Origin: Hyphomicrobium sp.
Lineage (GTDB): Bacteria > Pseudomonadota > Alphaproteobacteria > Rhizobiales > Hyphomicrobiaceae
Assembly (NCBI GenBank): GCA_022844105.1
Contig: JALHMJ010000001.1
Coordinates: forward strand, 583,560 to 647,559
Length of the DNA: 64,000 nt
Reading direction: 5' to 3'
The notes under the pieces are model-generated. The model did not search any database and was not told the origin of the DNA. It saw only the letters and a program-made list of their open reading frames with translations. A program made the translations under genes and the position numbers. Shown here piece by piece: positions 1 through 9,835 of the stretch. Position 1 is the first letter of the stretch, and every line of letters begins with the position of its first letter.

Positions 1-16
1 CGGCTTTGTTTGATGC

Positions 17-53
17 GCCGGGCGACTCGCCGGTGGCGAGCCGGCCGCCCGGC
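17..53 (-). terminator. hairpin after trigger factor gene
   Basis: A two-tier inverted repeat just past the tig stop. The outer arms are GCCGGGCG and CGCCCGGC; an inner GGCTCGCC pairs with GGCGAGTC. No clear T-run follows on the minus strand, so it could act as a terminator or only protect the 3' end. Confidence 0.5.
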
Positions 54-62
54 GGGATTAGG

Positions 63-1421
63 CTAAGCCTCGGCTGCGGCCTTGACCTGTTCGAAGAGTT
101 CGTCGCGACTGACTTTTTTCTCCGACACCTTGGCCTTGCCGACGATCAGATCGACAACCTTGTCCTCGAATATCGGCGCGCGCAATTCCTGCAATGCACC
201 AGGTGTCTTCTCGAAATATTCGTAGACGAATTTTTCCTGGCCGGGGTAGCGGCGCGCCTGCTCCATGAGCGCGAGTCGCAACTCATCCTGCGTGACTTCA
301 ACAAGGTTCTTGGCGCCGATCTCACCGACGACGAGGCCCAGGCGCACGCGGCGCTCGGCAATCGTCTGATACTCCGCCCGGAGTTCTTCGTCGGATTTGC
401 CGGCATCGGCGGAGTTCTCGCCATCACCCTGCTGCTTGCTGGCCTGGACCTGCTTCCAGATGCCCTCGAATTCACGATCAACCAACGATTTTGGCAGTTC
501 GAACGTATGCAACTGCTCTAGCTTGTCGAGCAGTTCGCGCTTCATCTTGACCCGAGCGGCCTTGTCGAATTCGCCCTGGATCTGCTTGCGTACAAGATCC
601 TTGAGATTGTCGGCGTTTTCGGCGCCGAATGCCTTGGCAATCTCATCATCAAGCGTCGCTTCGACGGGCTTTTCGACCAGCGTCACCGCAATGTTGAAGA
701 CGGCGTCCTTGCCGGCCAGAGCTTCGACCGAGTAGTCGTCGGGAAAGCGGCAGGCGACATCCTTGATAGCGCCGTTGCCCATGCCGACGATGCCATCTTC
801 GAAACCGGGTATGAAGCCGGCATTGCCCAAAACGAGGCTCAACCCTTCGCCGGCACCGCCTTCGAAAGCTTCGCCGTCGATCGTACCCTTGTAGGTGATC
901 GTGACGCGGTCGCCGGTTTCGGCCATGCGCTCGGGATCGGCTTCAAAGCTGCCGGCGCGCTTCAACAGGTCATCGATGGACTTCTGCAGCGTGGCGTCGT
1001 CGACGTCGGCCGACAGGCGCTCGAGTTCGATGGAGTGAAGATCGGCAAGCGTGATCTCGGGGACCACTTCAAAGGTCATCTGGTAGGCGAGATCCTTCTT
1101 GCCCTCGATGACTTGATTGATCTCATCCTGGTCTTCCGAAAAAGAGATGTTGGGCATCTGTGCCGGGCGCTCCTTGCGCTCCCGGATCGCCTTTTCGCTG
1201 GTGTCGCGTATGGTGTCTTGCAGCACCTCGGTCATAAGCGAGCGGCCGTACACCTTCTTGATGTGGGCGACCGGGACCTTGCCCTTACGGAAGCCCTTGA
1301 TCTGGACGTTGCCTTTGACCTGATCGAGGCGCGAGGCGAGGCGCTCTTCGATCTCTGATTGAGCCACCAGAACCTTAAGGGTCCGCTTCAAGCCATCCGC
1401 ACTGGCCTCGATAATCTGCAT
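63..1421 (-). CDS. tig: trigger factor, ribosome-associated chaperone
   Basis: This is trigger factor, the peptidyl-prolyl isomerase chaperone that docks beside the ribosomal exit tunnel and shields nascent chains. The 452-residue length is usual for the family. The ribosome-binding signature GFRKGKVP lies at residues 43-50. An FKBP-type PPIase domain follows at about residues 165-250, beginning GDRVTITYKG. The rest is the helical C-terminal chaperone domain. The start is an ATG at 1421. The gene reads toward the left window edge and is followed by a hairpin; tRNA-Leu lies about 110 bases upstream on the same strand. Identification is by clear family similarity. Confidence 0.97.
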   Translation of the reverse strand: MQIIEASADGLKRTLKVLVAQSEIEERLASRLDQVKGNVQIKGFRKGKVPVAHIKKVYGRSLMTEVLQDTIRDTSEKAIRERKERPAQMPNISFSEDQDEINQVIEGKKDLAYQMTFEVVPEITLADLHSIELERLSADVDDATLQKSIDDLLKRAGSFEADPERMAETGDRVTITYKGTIDGEAFEGGAGEGLSLVLGNAGFIPGFEDGIVGMGNGAIKDVACRFPDDYSVEALAGKDAVFNIAVTLVEKPVEATLDDEIAKAFGAENADNLKDLVRKQIQGEFDKAARVKMKRELLDKLEQLHTFELPKSLVDREFEGIWKQVQASKQQGDGENSADAGKSDEELRAEYQTIAERRVRLGLVVGEIGAKNLVEVTQDELRLALMEQARRYPGQEKFVYEYFEKTPGALQELRAPIFEDKVVDLIVGKAKVSEKKVSRDELFEQVKAAAEA

Positions 1422-1529
1422 CGTCGTTGTTGCCTTTTTCAGCTCGTGTTGTCGTCGCGCCCGGCCGTGCGCATCGGCATTCGGCCATCGATCAAGAAAC
1501 TATCCGTCGCCACCCGGGGCGCCGTTGAC

Positions 1530-1614
<85 letters not shown>

Positions 1615-1789
1615 CCGAACAAGCTTTTCCGCCAGTCTGACTGCCCGGGCGAAAAAATTGCAGTCCGGACGGCTCCATCACACGCGTTGAGGCGGCGGCG
1701 TCGCAACCGGACAGGCGGCACATATAGGCAGCATGGGGGGGAAGATCAATTGCGATCTCAGCCGTTCGCCGCCGGCAAGGCAACGGTAA

Positions 1790-1823
1790 ATGGGTCAGCC
1801 CCCTGGCTGGGGGGCTGACCCAT
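1790..1823 (-). terminator. terminator hairpin after outer-membrane protein gene
   Basis: Perfect 14-bp arms (ATGGGTCAGCCCCC and its complement) around a 6-nt loop TGGCTG, 44 bases past the stop of the barrel protein at 1867. On the minus strand it is followed by TTTACC. The arm sequence is a variant of the GGGGTCAGACCCC palindrome found at 25.4, 25.5 and 35.4 kb. Confidence 0.6.
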
Positions 1824-1866
1824 CTTCATAGAAGGAGAGAGCCGGGCGACCTGCCTATAGGGCGCG

Positions 1867-2769
1867 CTACTTATAAGGTGCGTACGTCTGGCCGGCATCG
1901 CCGAAGTGGTAACGCACGCCCAATTTCACCTCGTGGGCGGCAATGTCGTCGATCTTGACGGCCGGATTGGTGAAGCCGGCCGTATCGACGCGGCCCGATT
2001 GAGCCGAGCCCATATCGATATAGCGGTAGCCGACATCGAGGATGGCACGATCGGAGATCTGGTAGCCGACGCCGGCCATCAAAGACCAAGCGAACGACAC
2101 ATCGCGGTCGCCTTCAATGCGGTTCGTGAGGGCCGGATTGCCGGTGAAATAAACCTCTTCAACATCATGCACCGCAAGCCCGATACCGGCACCGATGTAG
2201 GGGACAAAGCGGTTGTAGTTACCCAGATCCTTATAGACGTTCAGCATCAGCGTGTAGGTCTGGATGCTGGTGTGGAGTGGATCATCGAGCGGAATTCCCG
2301 GTCCGCCCGGCTCGGGACCGCCGACCGGCGGGCCGGGATCGTAGAGACCGGGCTCGCCTTCGAGTTCGCGATCACCGCGATACCCGAGCGTGATTTCACC
2401 GCGAAAACCGCGCGAACCCGAGCCGCAGCCGAGACCGCCTTCGGCGAGCCAGGTGTTGTCAAGGCTGACATTGGAGACAGCATCGGTGACGAACGTCGAC
2501 GTGATTTCGTCGCTGGTGACGATGGCGTCGCCGTTGCCGTTGTCGGCGAAAACACCGTTATTCACAGGCCATTTGACGTCCGGGTCCTGCGAAGCAGAAT
2601 AGCCGAAATCGCCGCGGACGTAGCAGGGGCCAACGGCGGGCGAGGCATAGGATGGTGCATAGTTATCCTTGATCGAGGCGCCAAAATCGGCGGCAACCGC
2701 CTGCGTCGTTGCGGTCAAGGCGAGCGCCAGAGCCGCGGCGGCCACCTGAGCCTTCAGCACATTCGTCAT
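1867..2769 (-). CDS. outer-membrane beta-barrel protein
   Basis: A predicted outer-membrane barrel of about 300 residues. An N-terminal signal peptide (MTNVLKAQ..., hydrophobic to about residue 25, Ala-rich cleavage site) is followed by alternating aromatic/glycine strands such as VPYIGAGIGLAVHDV and LDVGYRYIDMG, ending VKLGVRYHFG. This is the pattern of the Omp25/Omp31-like or OmpA-barrel proteins of Alphaproteobacteria. A Pro/Gly-rich loop (about residues 140-165) probably faces outward. The ATG at 2769 is chosen over an in-frame TTG at 2778 because GAGAAGG precedes it at good spacing. Substrate and exact family are unknown. A terminator hairpin follows. Confidence 0.85.
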   Translation of the reverse strand: MTNVLKAQVAAAALALALTATTQAVAADFGASIKDNYAPSYASPAVGPCYVRGDFGYSASQDPDVKWPVNNGVFADNGNGDAIVTSDEITSTFVTDAVSNVSLDNTWLAEGGLGCGSGSRGFRGEITLGYRGDRELEGEPGLYDPGPPVGGPEPGGPGIPLDDPLHTSIQTYTLMLNVYKDLGNYNRFVPYIGAGIGLAVHDVEEVYFTGNPALTNRIEGDRDVSFAWSLMAGVGYQISDRAILDVGYRYIDMGSAQSGRVDTAGFTNPAVKIDDIAAHEVKLGVRYHFGDAGQTYAPYK

Positions 2770-2907
2770 AATGTTCAAACCTTCTCAAACGGCGCCCGTC
2801 CAACCCGCGCCGTGTCTTGTTGAGAAGGACAATGCTCCACGCCCGGTTAAATGCCGGTTAAGGAGCGTCCCGATCCGGGACACAGGCGACCGAGTGAGGG
2901 GCGCCGA

Positions 2908-5900
2908 TTACGCTGGCGGCGTTTCGGGGAGGCCGGGGTCAGAAGCGGGAGCGGACTTGCGCCGCTGCAGACGGCTCGCCAACACGTAGAACAACGGGGT
3001 GAAAACAAGACCGAACACCGTAACGCCGATCATTCCGGAAAACACCGCAGTTCCCAATGATTGGCGCATTTCCGCGCCGGCACCGGAGGCGAACACGAGC
3101 GGGATAACACCCAGGATGAATGCAAGCGACGTCATGATGATCGGGCGCAATCGGGTGCGTGCGGCCTCGATCGCGGCCGCATAGTGGTCTTTGCCTTCGT
3201 CTTCGGCTTGCTTGGCAAACTCCACGATGAGGATTGCGTTCTTCGCCGCAAGGCCGACCAGGACGATCAACCCGACCTCGACCAGAATGTTGCGATCAAA
3301 ACCGCGCAAGTTGACGCCGATCATGGCTGCGAGAATGCACATCGGCACGATGAGGATCACCGCGAGCGGCAACAGCCAGCTTTCGTAAAGCGCCGACAGA
3401 AGCAGAAATACAAACACGACAGCCAGCACGAACGCGATCGCCGCGGTATTGCCGCTCAGCTTTTCCTGCAGCGCGATTTCGGTCCATTCGAACCCGAAGC
3501 CGGAAGGCAATTTGGTGTCGGCGATCTCTTCGATGGCAGCGATGCCCTGCCCGGTCGAGAACCCCGGCTTCATGGCGGCCTGCAATTCGGCTGCGGGATA
3601 GAGGTTGTAACGCGGCACGCGATAGGCGTCGGTGGTGTTCTGGAACGTCGCTACCGAACCCAGAGGCACCATGCCGCCCTCGGCGTTGCGTGTCCGCAGG
3701 TTCTGCACGTCCCGCACGTTGAGACGAAACGGATTGTCGGCCTGGGCGGTGACGCGGAAAGTGCGGCCGAGCAGATTGAAGTCGTTCACATACGAAGAGC
3801 CCATATAAATCGACAGGGTCTCGAACACGTTGCTGATTGGCACGCCGAGCTGTTCTGCCTTGACGCGATCAATATCGGCGAAAATCTGCGGCGTGCGCGT
3901 GTTGTAGAGCGTGAAGGCCTGCGCGAATTCCGGCCGTTGGTTGGCCGCACCCATGGCTGTGAAAGTGGCGACCTCAAGCGCTTGCAGCCCGCGACCGGCC
4001 TTGTCTTGAACGTAGCCCTTGATGCCGCCGCCGGTGCCAATACCGGGAACGGACGGCGGCTCGATGACGATGACGAACGCCTCGCGCAGCTTTTGCATTT
4101 CGTTGCGGATATCGCCGATGATGCCGTCCTTCGTCAGACCGGCGGCGCGACGGTCTTCGAATGAATTGACGCGAACGAAGATCACGCCGGCATTGGGCGC
4201 GTTGGTGAACGTGGCGCCGTCAAGCCCGACGAACTGCACGGTGGCGTAGATGCCAGGCCGGGCTCGGATGAGATCGCTCGCCTGGCGGACCACTGCGTCG
4301 GTACGGTCGAGCGTTGAGCCGGGGGGTAATTGGAAAGCGACAATGAAATACGTCCGGTCGAGCTGCGGAATGAGTCCGGTCGGTGTCGCCGCCAGACGCC
4401 AGACTGTGAGGCCCAGCAACCCCGCGAAGATAACCAGCATCAGCACGGTGCGGCGGATCAGCTTGCCGGTCAGCCACGCGTAGCCATTCGCAAAGCGGTC
4501 GAACAAACGGTTGAAGCCATTAAAAAACATGCGGACGGGTGCACCAAGGGTGTGCACAAGGCCGCGGTTCTCCTGGTGCTCCTGATGTGGCTTCAAGAGC
4601 AAGGCGGCGAGGGCCGGAGACAACGTCAGCGACACGAAGGCCGAGATGGCGGTGGCGGCGGCAATGGTGATGCCGAACTGCTTATAGAAAGATCCCTGCA
4701 ATCCGGTGATGAAGGCTGTCGGCACGAACACGGCAATGAGCACAAGACTGATCGCGAGGATCGCGCTGCCGACTTCGTCCATTGTCGCGTGCGCGGCCTC
4801 GCGCGGCTGCATGCCTTGCCTGAGGCGCCTCTCGACGTTTTCAACAACAACGATCGCATCATCGACCACGATGCCGATGGCGAGCACGAGGCCGAACAGC
4901 GACAGGGTATTGAATGTGATCCCGACGGCCGACATGAAGGCGAAGGTGCCGATCAGCGAGACGGGTATCGCCACGATCGGAATGATGGCCGCGCGCCAGG
5001 TTTGAAGGAAGAGAATCACGACGAGCACGACGAGGGCCACGGCCTCGAACAGCGTCGTGATCACGGCCTCGACCGAGGAGCGGATGAAGTCGGTCGGATT
5101 GTAAGCAATCGTGTAGGCGACGCCGGGTGGAAAATCCTTGGCGAGCCGGTCCATCGTCGCTTTGATCTCGTCGGCAGTACTGAGTGCGTTGGAGCCGGGC
5201 CGCTGATAGATGCCGATGCCGGTCGCGAACTGATTGTTCAAGTATGCATTGACCAGATAGTCCTGGGCGCCCAGTTCGACGCGCGCCACATCGCGCAGTC
5301 GCGTGACGGAGGCATCCGGTTCGGCGCGCACCACGATCTCTTCGAACTGGGATACGTCGGTCAGACGGCCGAGCGTCGTGACGGAAAGCTGGAAGGCACC
5401 ATCGGAGGCTGCGGGGGGCTGATTGACGGCGCCGGCGGCGACCTGGAGGTTTGACGCACGTAACGCCGCAACAACGTCACCGGCGGTCAAATTGCGCGAA
5501 GCAAGTTTGTCCGGATCGAGCCAGACGCGCATCGAAAAATCGCGGGCGCCGAAGACGGTGACATTGCCAACGCCGTCGACGCGGGTCAGGACGTCCTTGA
5601 CGTTTAATGTCGCGTAGTTGGAAATGTACTGCTGGTCGCGCGAACCGTCGGGCGAGATCATATGCACGACCATCATCAGGTCGGGCGAGGCTTTGCGCAC
5701 TGTGACGCCGACACGGCGCACGTCTTCAGGAAGGCGCGGCTCGGCGACCGCGACGCGGTTCTGCACCAGCACCTGGGCCATATCGATGTTCGTGCCCGGC
5801 TTGAAGACCACGTTGATCGAAAGCTGCCCGTCACCGGTCGATTGCGAAGCGACATAGAGCATGTCGTCGACGCCGTTGATCTCCTGCTCCAGCGGCGTCG

Positions 5901-6090
5901 CAACGGTCTCGGACACGACCTTGGCCGACGCGCCCGGATAGACGGCGCGCACGTTGACGGTCGGCGGTGCGATCTCTGGGTACTCGGCAATCGGCAACCG
6001 CATCTGCGCAATGGCGCCCACGATGACGATCAGGATGGACAACACGGCGGCAAAGATCGGCCGGTCGATGAAGAAGTGCGGAAAGCGCAT
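2908..6090 (-). CDS. RND multidrug efflux permease (AcrB/MexB type)
   Basis: This is the inner-membrane proton/drug antiporter of a tripartite efflux pump, 1060 residues as usual for the HAE1 group. It begins with the typical MRFPHFFIDRPIFA helix. The TM4 aspartate pair that carries protons is present (D410, D411 in VVDDAIVVVENVER). Two large periplasmic loops and the second half-repeat with EVGLIVLVGLAAKNAILIVE are intact. It lies 70 bases downstream of the adaptor gene on the same strand, so the two are almost certainly cotranscribed. No TolC-like outer-membrane factor lies in the window, so the pump must use one encoded elsewhere. The substrate range cannot be inferred. Confidence 0.96.
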   Translation of the reverse strand: MRFPHFFIDRPIFAAVLSILIVIVGAIAQMRLPIAEYPEIAPPTVNVRAVYPGASAKVVSETVATPLEQEINGVDDMLYVASQSTGDGQLSINVVFKPGTNIDMAQVLVQNRVAVAEPRLPEDVRRVGVTVRKASPDLMMVVHMISPDGSRDQQYISNYATLNVKDVLTRVDGVGNVTVFGARDFSMRVWLDPDKLASRNLTAGDVVAALRASNLQVAAGAVNQPPAASDGAFQLSVTTLGRLTDVSQFEEIVVRAEPDASVTRLRDVARVELGAQDYLVNAYLNNQFATGIGIYQRPGSNALSTADEIKATMDRLAKDFPPGVAYTIAYNPTDFIRSSVEAVITTLFEAVALVVLVVILFLQTWRAAIIPIVAIPVSLIGTFAFMSAVGITFNTLSLFGLVLAIGIVVDDAIVVVENVERRLRQGMQPREAAHATMDEVGSAILAISLVLIAVFVPTAFITGLQGSFYKQFGITIAAATAISAFVSLTLSPALAALLLKPHQEHQENRGLVHTLGAPVRMFFNGFNRLFDRFANGYAWLTGKLIRRTVLMLVIFAGLLGLTVWRLAATPTGLIPQLDRTYFIVAFQLPPGSTLDRTDAVVRQASDLIRARPGIYATVQFVGLDGATFTNAPNAGVIFVRVNSFEDRRAAGLTKDGIIGDIRNEMQKLREAFVIVIEPPSVPGIGTGGGIKGYVQDKAGRGLQALEVATFTAMGAANQRPEFAQAFTLYNTRTPQIFADIDRVKAEQLGVPISNVFETLSIYMGSSYVNDFNLLGRTFRVTAQADNPFRLNVRDVQNLRTRNAEGGMVPLGSVATFQNTTDAYRVPRYNLYPAAELQAAMKPGFSTGQGIAAIEEIADTKLPSGFGFEWTEIALQEKLSGNTAAIAFVLAVVFVFLLLSALYESWLLPLAVILIVPMCILAAMIGVNLRGFDRNILVEVGLIVLVGLAAKNAILIVEFAKQAEDEGKDHYAAAIEAARTRLRPIIMTSLAFILGVIPLVFASGAGAEMRQSLGTAVFSGMIGVTVFGLVFTPLFYVLASRLQRRKSAPASDPGLPETPPA

Positions 6091-6160
6091 CTGAATTCGT
6101 CCTCGCCGGCGTCAGCCTGGCCGTCATGGCAGGGGCAATTTGTTTTGAAATGCCGCCCGG

Positions 6161-7339
6161 CTAGTTGGTGACCATTTCAATCTTTCCGTCCTGCGGCGTC
6201 ACCTTAACGCCCGGCCGGACCATCGGATTGGCAATGCCATCGATCACGATGCGATCGTCGGCGGTGATCCCGCTCATGATGACCCTGAGGCCGCCGTCAA
6301 TCGCGCCGAGGACGACGGGCTTGGGCTTGACGATCCCATCGTCGCCGACGGTAAACACGATCTTGCGGGCCTGATCGGAGACGATGGCTGCATCGGGAAC
6401 GAGCAGCGCATCGACCTCGCCGCCGAACAACTGCAATCGGGCGAACAGTCCAGGCTGGAGCAAGCCGCTCTTATTCTCGACGATCGCGCGGCCGCGAATA
6501 GTGCCCGACCGTGCATTGAGGGTATTGTCAACGAAATCCATCTCGCCGGTGTGAGTGAAGACTTTCTCGTCCGACAGTCTGATGCGAACCGGGTTGCTGG
6601 CAACGCGCGAGGATTGCCGCTGCCCGGCTTCGGCCATGCGCGTGTAGCGCAGATAGTCCAGTTCGGAGACTTCAAAAATGAAGTGGATCGGATTCGTCGT
6701 CACGATAGTGGAGAGAAGCGTCGTCGATCCCGAGCCACCGGTCACGAGGTTGCCGGCGTCGACCTTGCGATCGGAGATGCGGCCATCGATCGGGGCGGTG
6801 ACGCGTGTCCACTCCAGATTGAGTTCGGCATTGCGGGTGGCCGCCTGCGCGGCCTGCATGGAAGCGCGAGCGACCGACAGATTGGCGGCTCGCTGGTCGA
6901 AGTCACGCTCTGTCACGGCGCCGGAGCGAAGCAGCGGACGGGCCCGCTCAACCTCGGTCGATGCGAGTTCGACCTGCGCGTTGGCGCGGGCGATTTCGGC
7001 TTTTGCGCTTTCGACGGCCAGTTCAAACGGGCGCGGGTCGATGGTGAACAACAGGTCGCCGGCCTTGACCATTTGACCGTCTTTGAAATTGATCTTGTCA
7101 ATGAAGCCGGAGACGCGGGGACGGACTTCCACGTTTTGCACCGCCTGGAAGCGACCCGAGTACTCGTCCCAATTCGTGATCCGCTTAGCCAGAGGCTTGG
7201 CAACCGTCACGGCGGCTGGGGGTGGACCGGCGGCGGTTGGTGCGTCGGCCGCCGTGACGGCACTCGCTGAGGCCACCGCAAGCGTTGTGATGATCCCAAG
7301 CGCGCAACGCTTGAGACGGTTTGAGCACTGATAAAACAT
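6161..7339 (-). CDS. RND efflux periplasmic adaptor (AcrA/MexE type)
   Basis: The membrane-fusion protein bridging the RND permease to an outer-membrane channel. The chosen ATG at 7339 has GGAG upstream and directly precedes a signal peptide (MFYQCSNRLKRC... ending near VTAADA), giving 392 residues; the open frame extends 42 codons upstream without signal-like sequence. The lipoyl/barrel-sandwich domain (VSGFIDKINFKDGQMVKAGD), alpha-hairpin (AKAEIARANAQVELASTEVERARPL region), second lipoyl half and C-terminal beta-barrel follow in normal order. It is the first gene of a two-gene operon with the permease. No repressor gene is adjacent. Confidence 0.95.
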   Translation of the reverse strand: MFYQCSNRLKRCALGIITTLAVASASAVTAADAPTAAGPPPAAVTVAKPLAKRITNWDEYSGRFQAVQNVEVRPRVSGFIDKINFKDGQMVKAGDLLFTIDPRPFELAVESAKAEIARANAQVELASTEVERARPLLRSGAVTERDFDQRAANLSVARASMQAAQAATRNAELNLEWTRVTAPIDGRISDRKVDAGNLVTGGSGSTTLLSTIVTTNPIHFIFEVSELDYLRYTRMAEAGQRQSSRVASNPVRIRLSDEKVFTHTGEMDFVDNTLNARSGTIRGRAIVENKSGLLQPGLFARLQLFGGEVDALLVPDAAIVSDQARKIVFTVGDDGIVKPKPVVLGAIDGGLRVIMSGITADDRIVIDGIANPMVRPGVKVTPQDGKIEMVTN

Positions 7340-7580
7340 GAAATTCTCCGTTCCAGTGCAATGGGCGCTCAGAATTTGCGTTGAGTCAAGTGGGCGGCGG
7401 AACCAACCAGAGTTCCACCACCTGTGAAGGAAGATCGCCACAATGCCATAATGCCGCCGAGACACCGTCTTTATACCCCGCGCAATCGCTGTTAGCTGAT
7501 CTCAGTCTGCAACGCCTCGATGACAAACCCCCGGTATTTTTCCGGCTTCCTCCCAACCGGCACCGCGCCAGCTCAACACC

Positions 7581-9170
7581 ATGAGAACTGATTACACTCG
7601 CCGGCAGATTACCGGTTCACTTCTTGCCGCCGCTGTGGCCGCGCTCGCGGCTCCGCTATCGCGGACCGCGCGGGCCGGACAAGCCGTGCAAGGCCCTGAC
7701 CTTGGACCGCCAAAGGCGTTCTCGTTCGACCTTCTCGCCAAGCGCGCCGCCGATCTCGCCCGTGTGGCGTTCGCTCCACCAACGGCGATCGCGAGCGACG
7801 TGCTCGACCAGATCGATTACGATGCCTACCAGATGGTGAAGTACCGGCGTGACCGCACACTGCAGGTCGAGCGGGATGGTCGTCATCCGGTGCAACTCTT
7901 CCACATGGGCAAAGGCTTCAACCAGCCGGTTCATATTCACGTCGTCGACGACGGAGAAGCCAGAGAGGTTGTTTATACGTCGAGCCTGTTCGACAGTCCG
8001 ACCGATCATCCCGCCCGCAAGCTGCCGGACGGTATCGGCTTTGCCGGGTTTCGCGTCATGGCGGAAAACCTGGAGACCGATTGGCTGGCGTTTCTCGGCG
8101 CTTCATATTTTCGCGCCTCCGGGCCGTTCAATCAGTACGGACTTTCTGCGCGGGCTCTGGCTATCGATACCGGGCTCGCCACGCCGGAAGAATTCCCCCG
8201 CTTCAGCGAATTCTACCTTTCGGCCAGCGCGAGCGGTCCGCTGATCGTCCATGCGCTGCTGGATAGCCCGAGTGTGGCCGGCGCTTATCGTTTTGCCATC
8301 GAACGGCTCGCGGACCAGCGGGACGTCTTTCGCATTGTGATGGATATCGAGGCGCGACTGTTTGCACGCACGGACATTACACACCTGGGCATTGCGCCGT
8401 TTTCGTCAATGTTCTGGTACGGCGAGAGCAGCCGCAAGCAGGCCGCGGACTGGCGGCCGGAGATCCACGACAGCGACGGACTGGCGCTGCACCTGGGCAA
8501 CGGCGAGCGCGTCTGGCGACCGCTCAACAATCCCCCGACCGTGATGACCAACGCCTTCCGGGACCGCAATCCGCGCGGGTTCGGCCTGCTGCAGCGCGAT
8601 CGCGATTTCGTGCACTATCTGGATGACGGTGTCTTCTACGAGCGGCGCGCGTCGACTTGGGTGGAGCCGCAGGGCGACTGGGGCGACGGAGCCGTGCATC
8701 TGCTCGAAATTCCGACCGACGACGAAATCCACGACAACATCGCCGCCTTCTGGCGTCCTGACGGTACATTCAAGGCCGGCGAGCAGCGGACGTACCGGTA
8801 TAAGTTATCGTGGCTCGACGACATTGCGTTTCCCGAGACGGTGGCGCGGGCGACGGCGACTTGGACGGGGCTTGGCGGCCGGCCGGGTCACAAGCGTCCG
8901 GCCGGCGTGCGCAAATTCGTCATCGATTTCCAGGGCCAGCCGTTCGCCGGCCTGGGACGCAACGACGGGGTGGAACTCGTGGTGACCCCGTCGCGCGGCA
9001 CCCTCGGGGCGGCCTACAATCATCCCGTCGTAGACCAGCGCGAGCGCTGGCGGGCGGTGTTCGACCTTGAAGCGCACGGGCCGGAGCCGGTCGATATCCG
9101 CGCTTTCTTGCGTCTCAACGGGAGGGCCCTGACGGAAACGTGGGTCTACCAATATTTTCCCGAGGATTGA
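7581..9170 (+). CDS. opgG: periplasmic glucan biosynthesis protein, OpgG/OpgD (MdoG) family
   Basis: The 529-residue product matches the MdoG family, periplasmic proteins that shape the branched backbone of osmoregulated periplasmic glucans. It opens with a twin-arginine-like leader (YTRRQITGSLLAAAVAAL), a feature of OpgD rather than OpgG in enterobacteria, so it may be folded before export. Family segments such as DQIDYDAYQMVKYRRD, FRVMAENLETDWLAFLGASYFR and TDITHLGIAPFSSMFWYGE are present. No opgH glucosyltransferase is seen in the window. It is divergent from the efflux operon and nearly abuts bluB tail-to-tail (5-base gap). The choice between OpgG and OpgD is not settled by sequence inspection. 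Confidence 0.9.
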   Translation: MRTDYTRRQITGSLLAAAVAALAAPLSRTARAGQAVQGPDLGPPKAFSFDLLAKRAADLARVAFAPPTAIASDVLDQIDYDAYQMVKYRRDRTLQVERDGRHPVQLFHMGKGFNQPVHIHVVDDGEAREVVYTSSLFDSPTDHPARKLPDGIGFAGFRVMAENLETDWLAFLGASYFRASGPFNQYGLSARALAIDTGLATPEEFPRFSEFYLSASASGPLIVHALLDSPSVAGAYRFAIERLADQRDVFRIVMDIEARLFARTDITHLGIAPFSSMFWYGESSRKQAADWRPEIHDSDGLALHLGNGERVWRPLNNPPTVMTNAFRDRNPRGFGLLQRDRDFVHYLDDGVFYERRASTWVEPQGDWGDGAVHLLEIPTDDEIHDNIAAFWRPDGTFKAGEQRTYRYKLSWLDDIAFPETVARATATWTGLGGRPGHKRPAGVRKFVIDFQGQPFAGLGRNDGVELVVTPSRGTLGAAYNHPVVDQRERWRAVFDLEAHGPEPVDIRAFLRLNGRALTETWVYQYFPED

Positions 9171-9175
9171 GCCAG

Positions 9176-9793
9176 CTAGCGTACAAACCGGCGCGCTGAT
9201 GCGGGCGTGCGCTCTTGCCACCCAGCCCGCTCCAATTCGGGAACCTCGTGTTCCTCCTCGGGCCACCCGATGAGCAGGTAACCGATGAGAGTCCAATTGG
9301 GGGGAACGGCAAGGATGGAGTTCACTTCAACCGGCTGCAGTATCGACACCCAGCCCAGCCCCAGACCTTGAACTTGAGCGGCGTACCAGAGCGTCACGAC
9401 AAAAGAGACGCACGAATAGGACAGCATTTCCGGCATGGTGCGCGTACCCAGCCGCGCACCTTGTTCGCCATCCTGCTCACAATAAATTGCAAGATGCACG
9501 GGGGCCTTGTCGAAGCCCGCCAGTTTCAGCGACCCGTAAAGCTCGGCCTTTTGACCGTGATAGCCGTCTGCGGCTTGATCGTTGGCGCGCTTGAAGGATG
9601 CTTGGATTTCGGCCCGGCGGTGCTGATCGCGCACTTCGACGATGCGCCAGGGCTGACTATTTCCCACGGATGGGGAAAGGTCCGCCAATCCTAGAAGATT
9701 CTCGAGAACCTCCGGGGCGACTGGATCGGACCGAAAACGCCTGACATCGCGTCGCCAGCGCACCAGGTCTTCGAAGGACCGGGCCGGGTTCAT
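9176..9793 (-). CDS. bluB: 5,6-dimethylbenzimidazole synthase (BluB)
   Basis: A 205-residue nitroreductase-fold enzyme of the BluB type, which destroys reduced FMN with oxygen to make 5,6-dimethylbenzimidazole, the lower ligand of cobalamin. Visible family features are the FMN-binding start WRRDVRRFRSDP, the LSPSVGNSQPWR segment and the C-terminal LGLGWVSILQP and LIGYLLIGWP blocks. It lies 42 bases downstream of sseA on the same strand and is probably cotranscribed with it. No cobalamin riboswitch is seen upstream. The eutBC genes at 46.8-49.0 kb encode a cobalamin-dependent enzyme. A generic nitroreductase is the alternative, judged less likely. Confidence 0.88.
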   Translation of the reverse strand: MNPARSFEDLVRWRRDVRRFRSDPVAPEVLENLLGLADLSPSVGNSQPWRIVEVRDQHRRAEIQASFKRANDQAADGYHGQKAELYGSLKLAGFDKAPVHLAIYCEQDGEQGARLGTRTMPEMLSYSCVSFVVTLWYAAQVQGLGLGWVSILQPVEVNSILAVPPNWTLIGYLLIGWPEEEHEVPELERAGWQERTPASARRFVR

Positions 9794-9835
9794 GAACCAC
9801 CTGGTTGAGTATCGCTCGACAACTTCGGATGCTGG

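Noticed and set aside
3061-5454. Long plus-strand open frames opposite the RND permease
   Set aside because: They are antisense to an intact, well-conserved permease, have Arg/His/Asp-rich composition and no family features.
9794-9835. Cobalamin riboswitch before bluB
   Set aside because: Only 42 bases separate bluB from sseA and no B12-box-like sequence is present.
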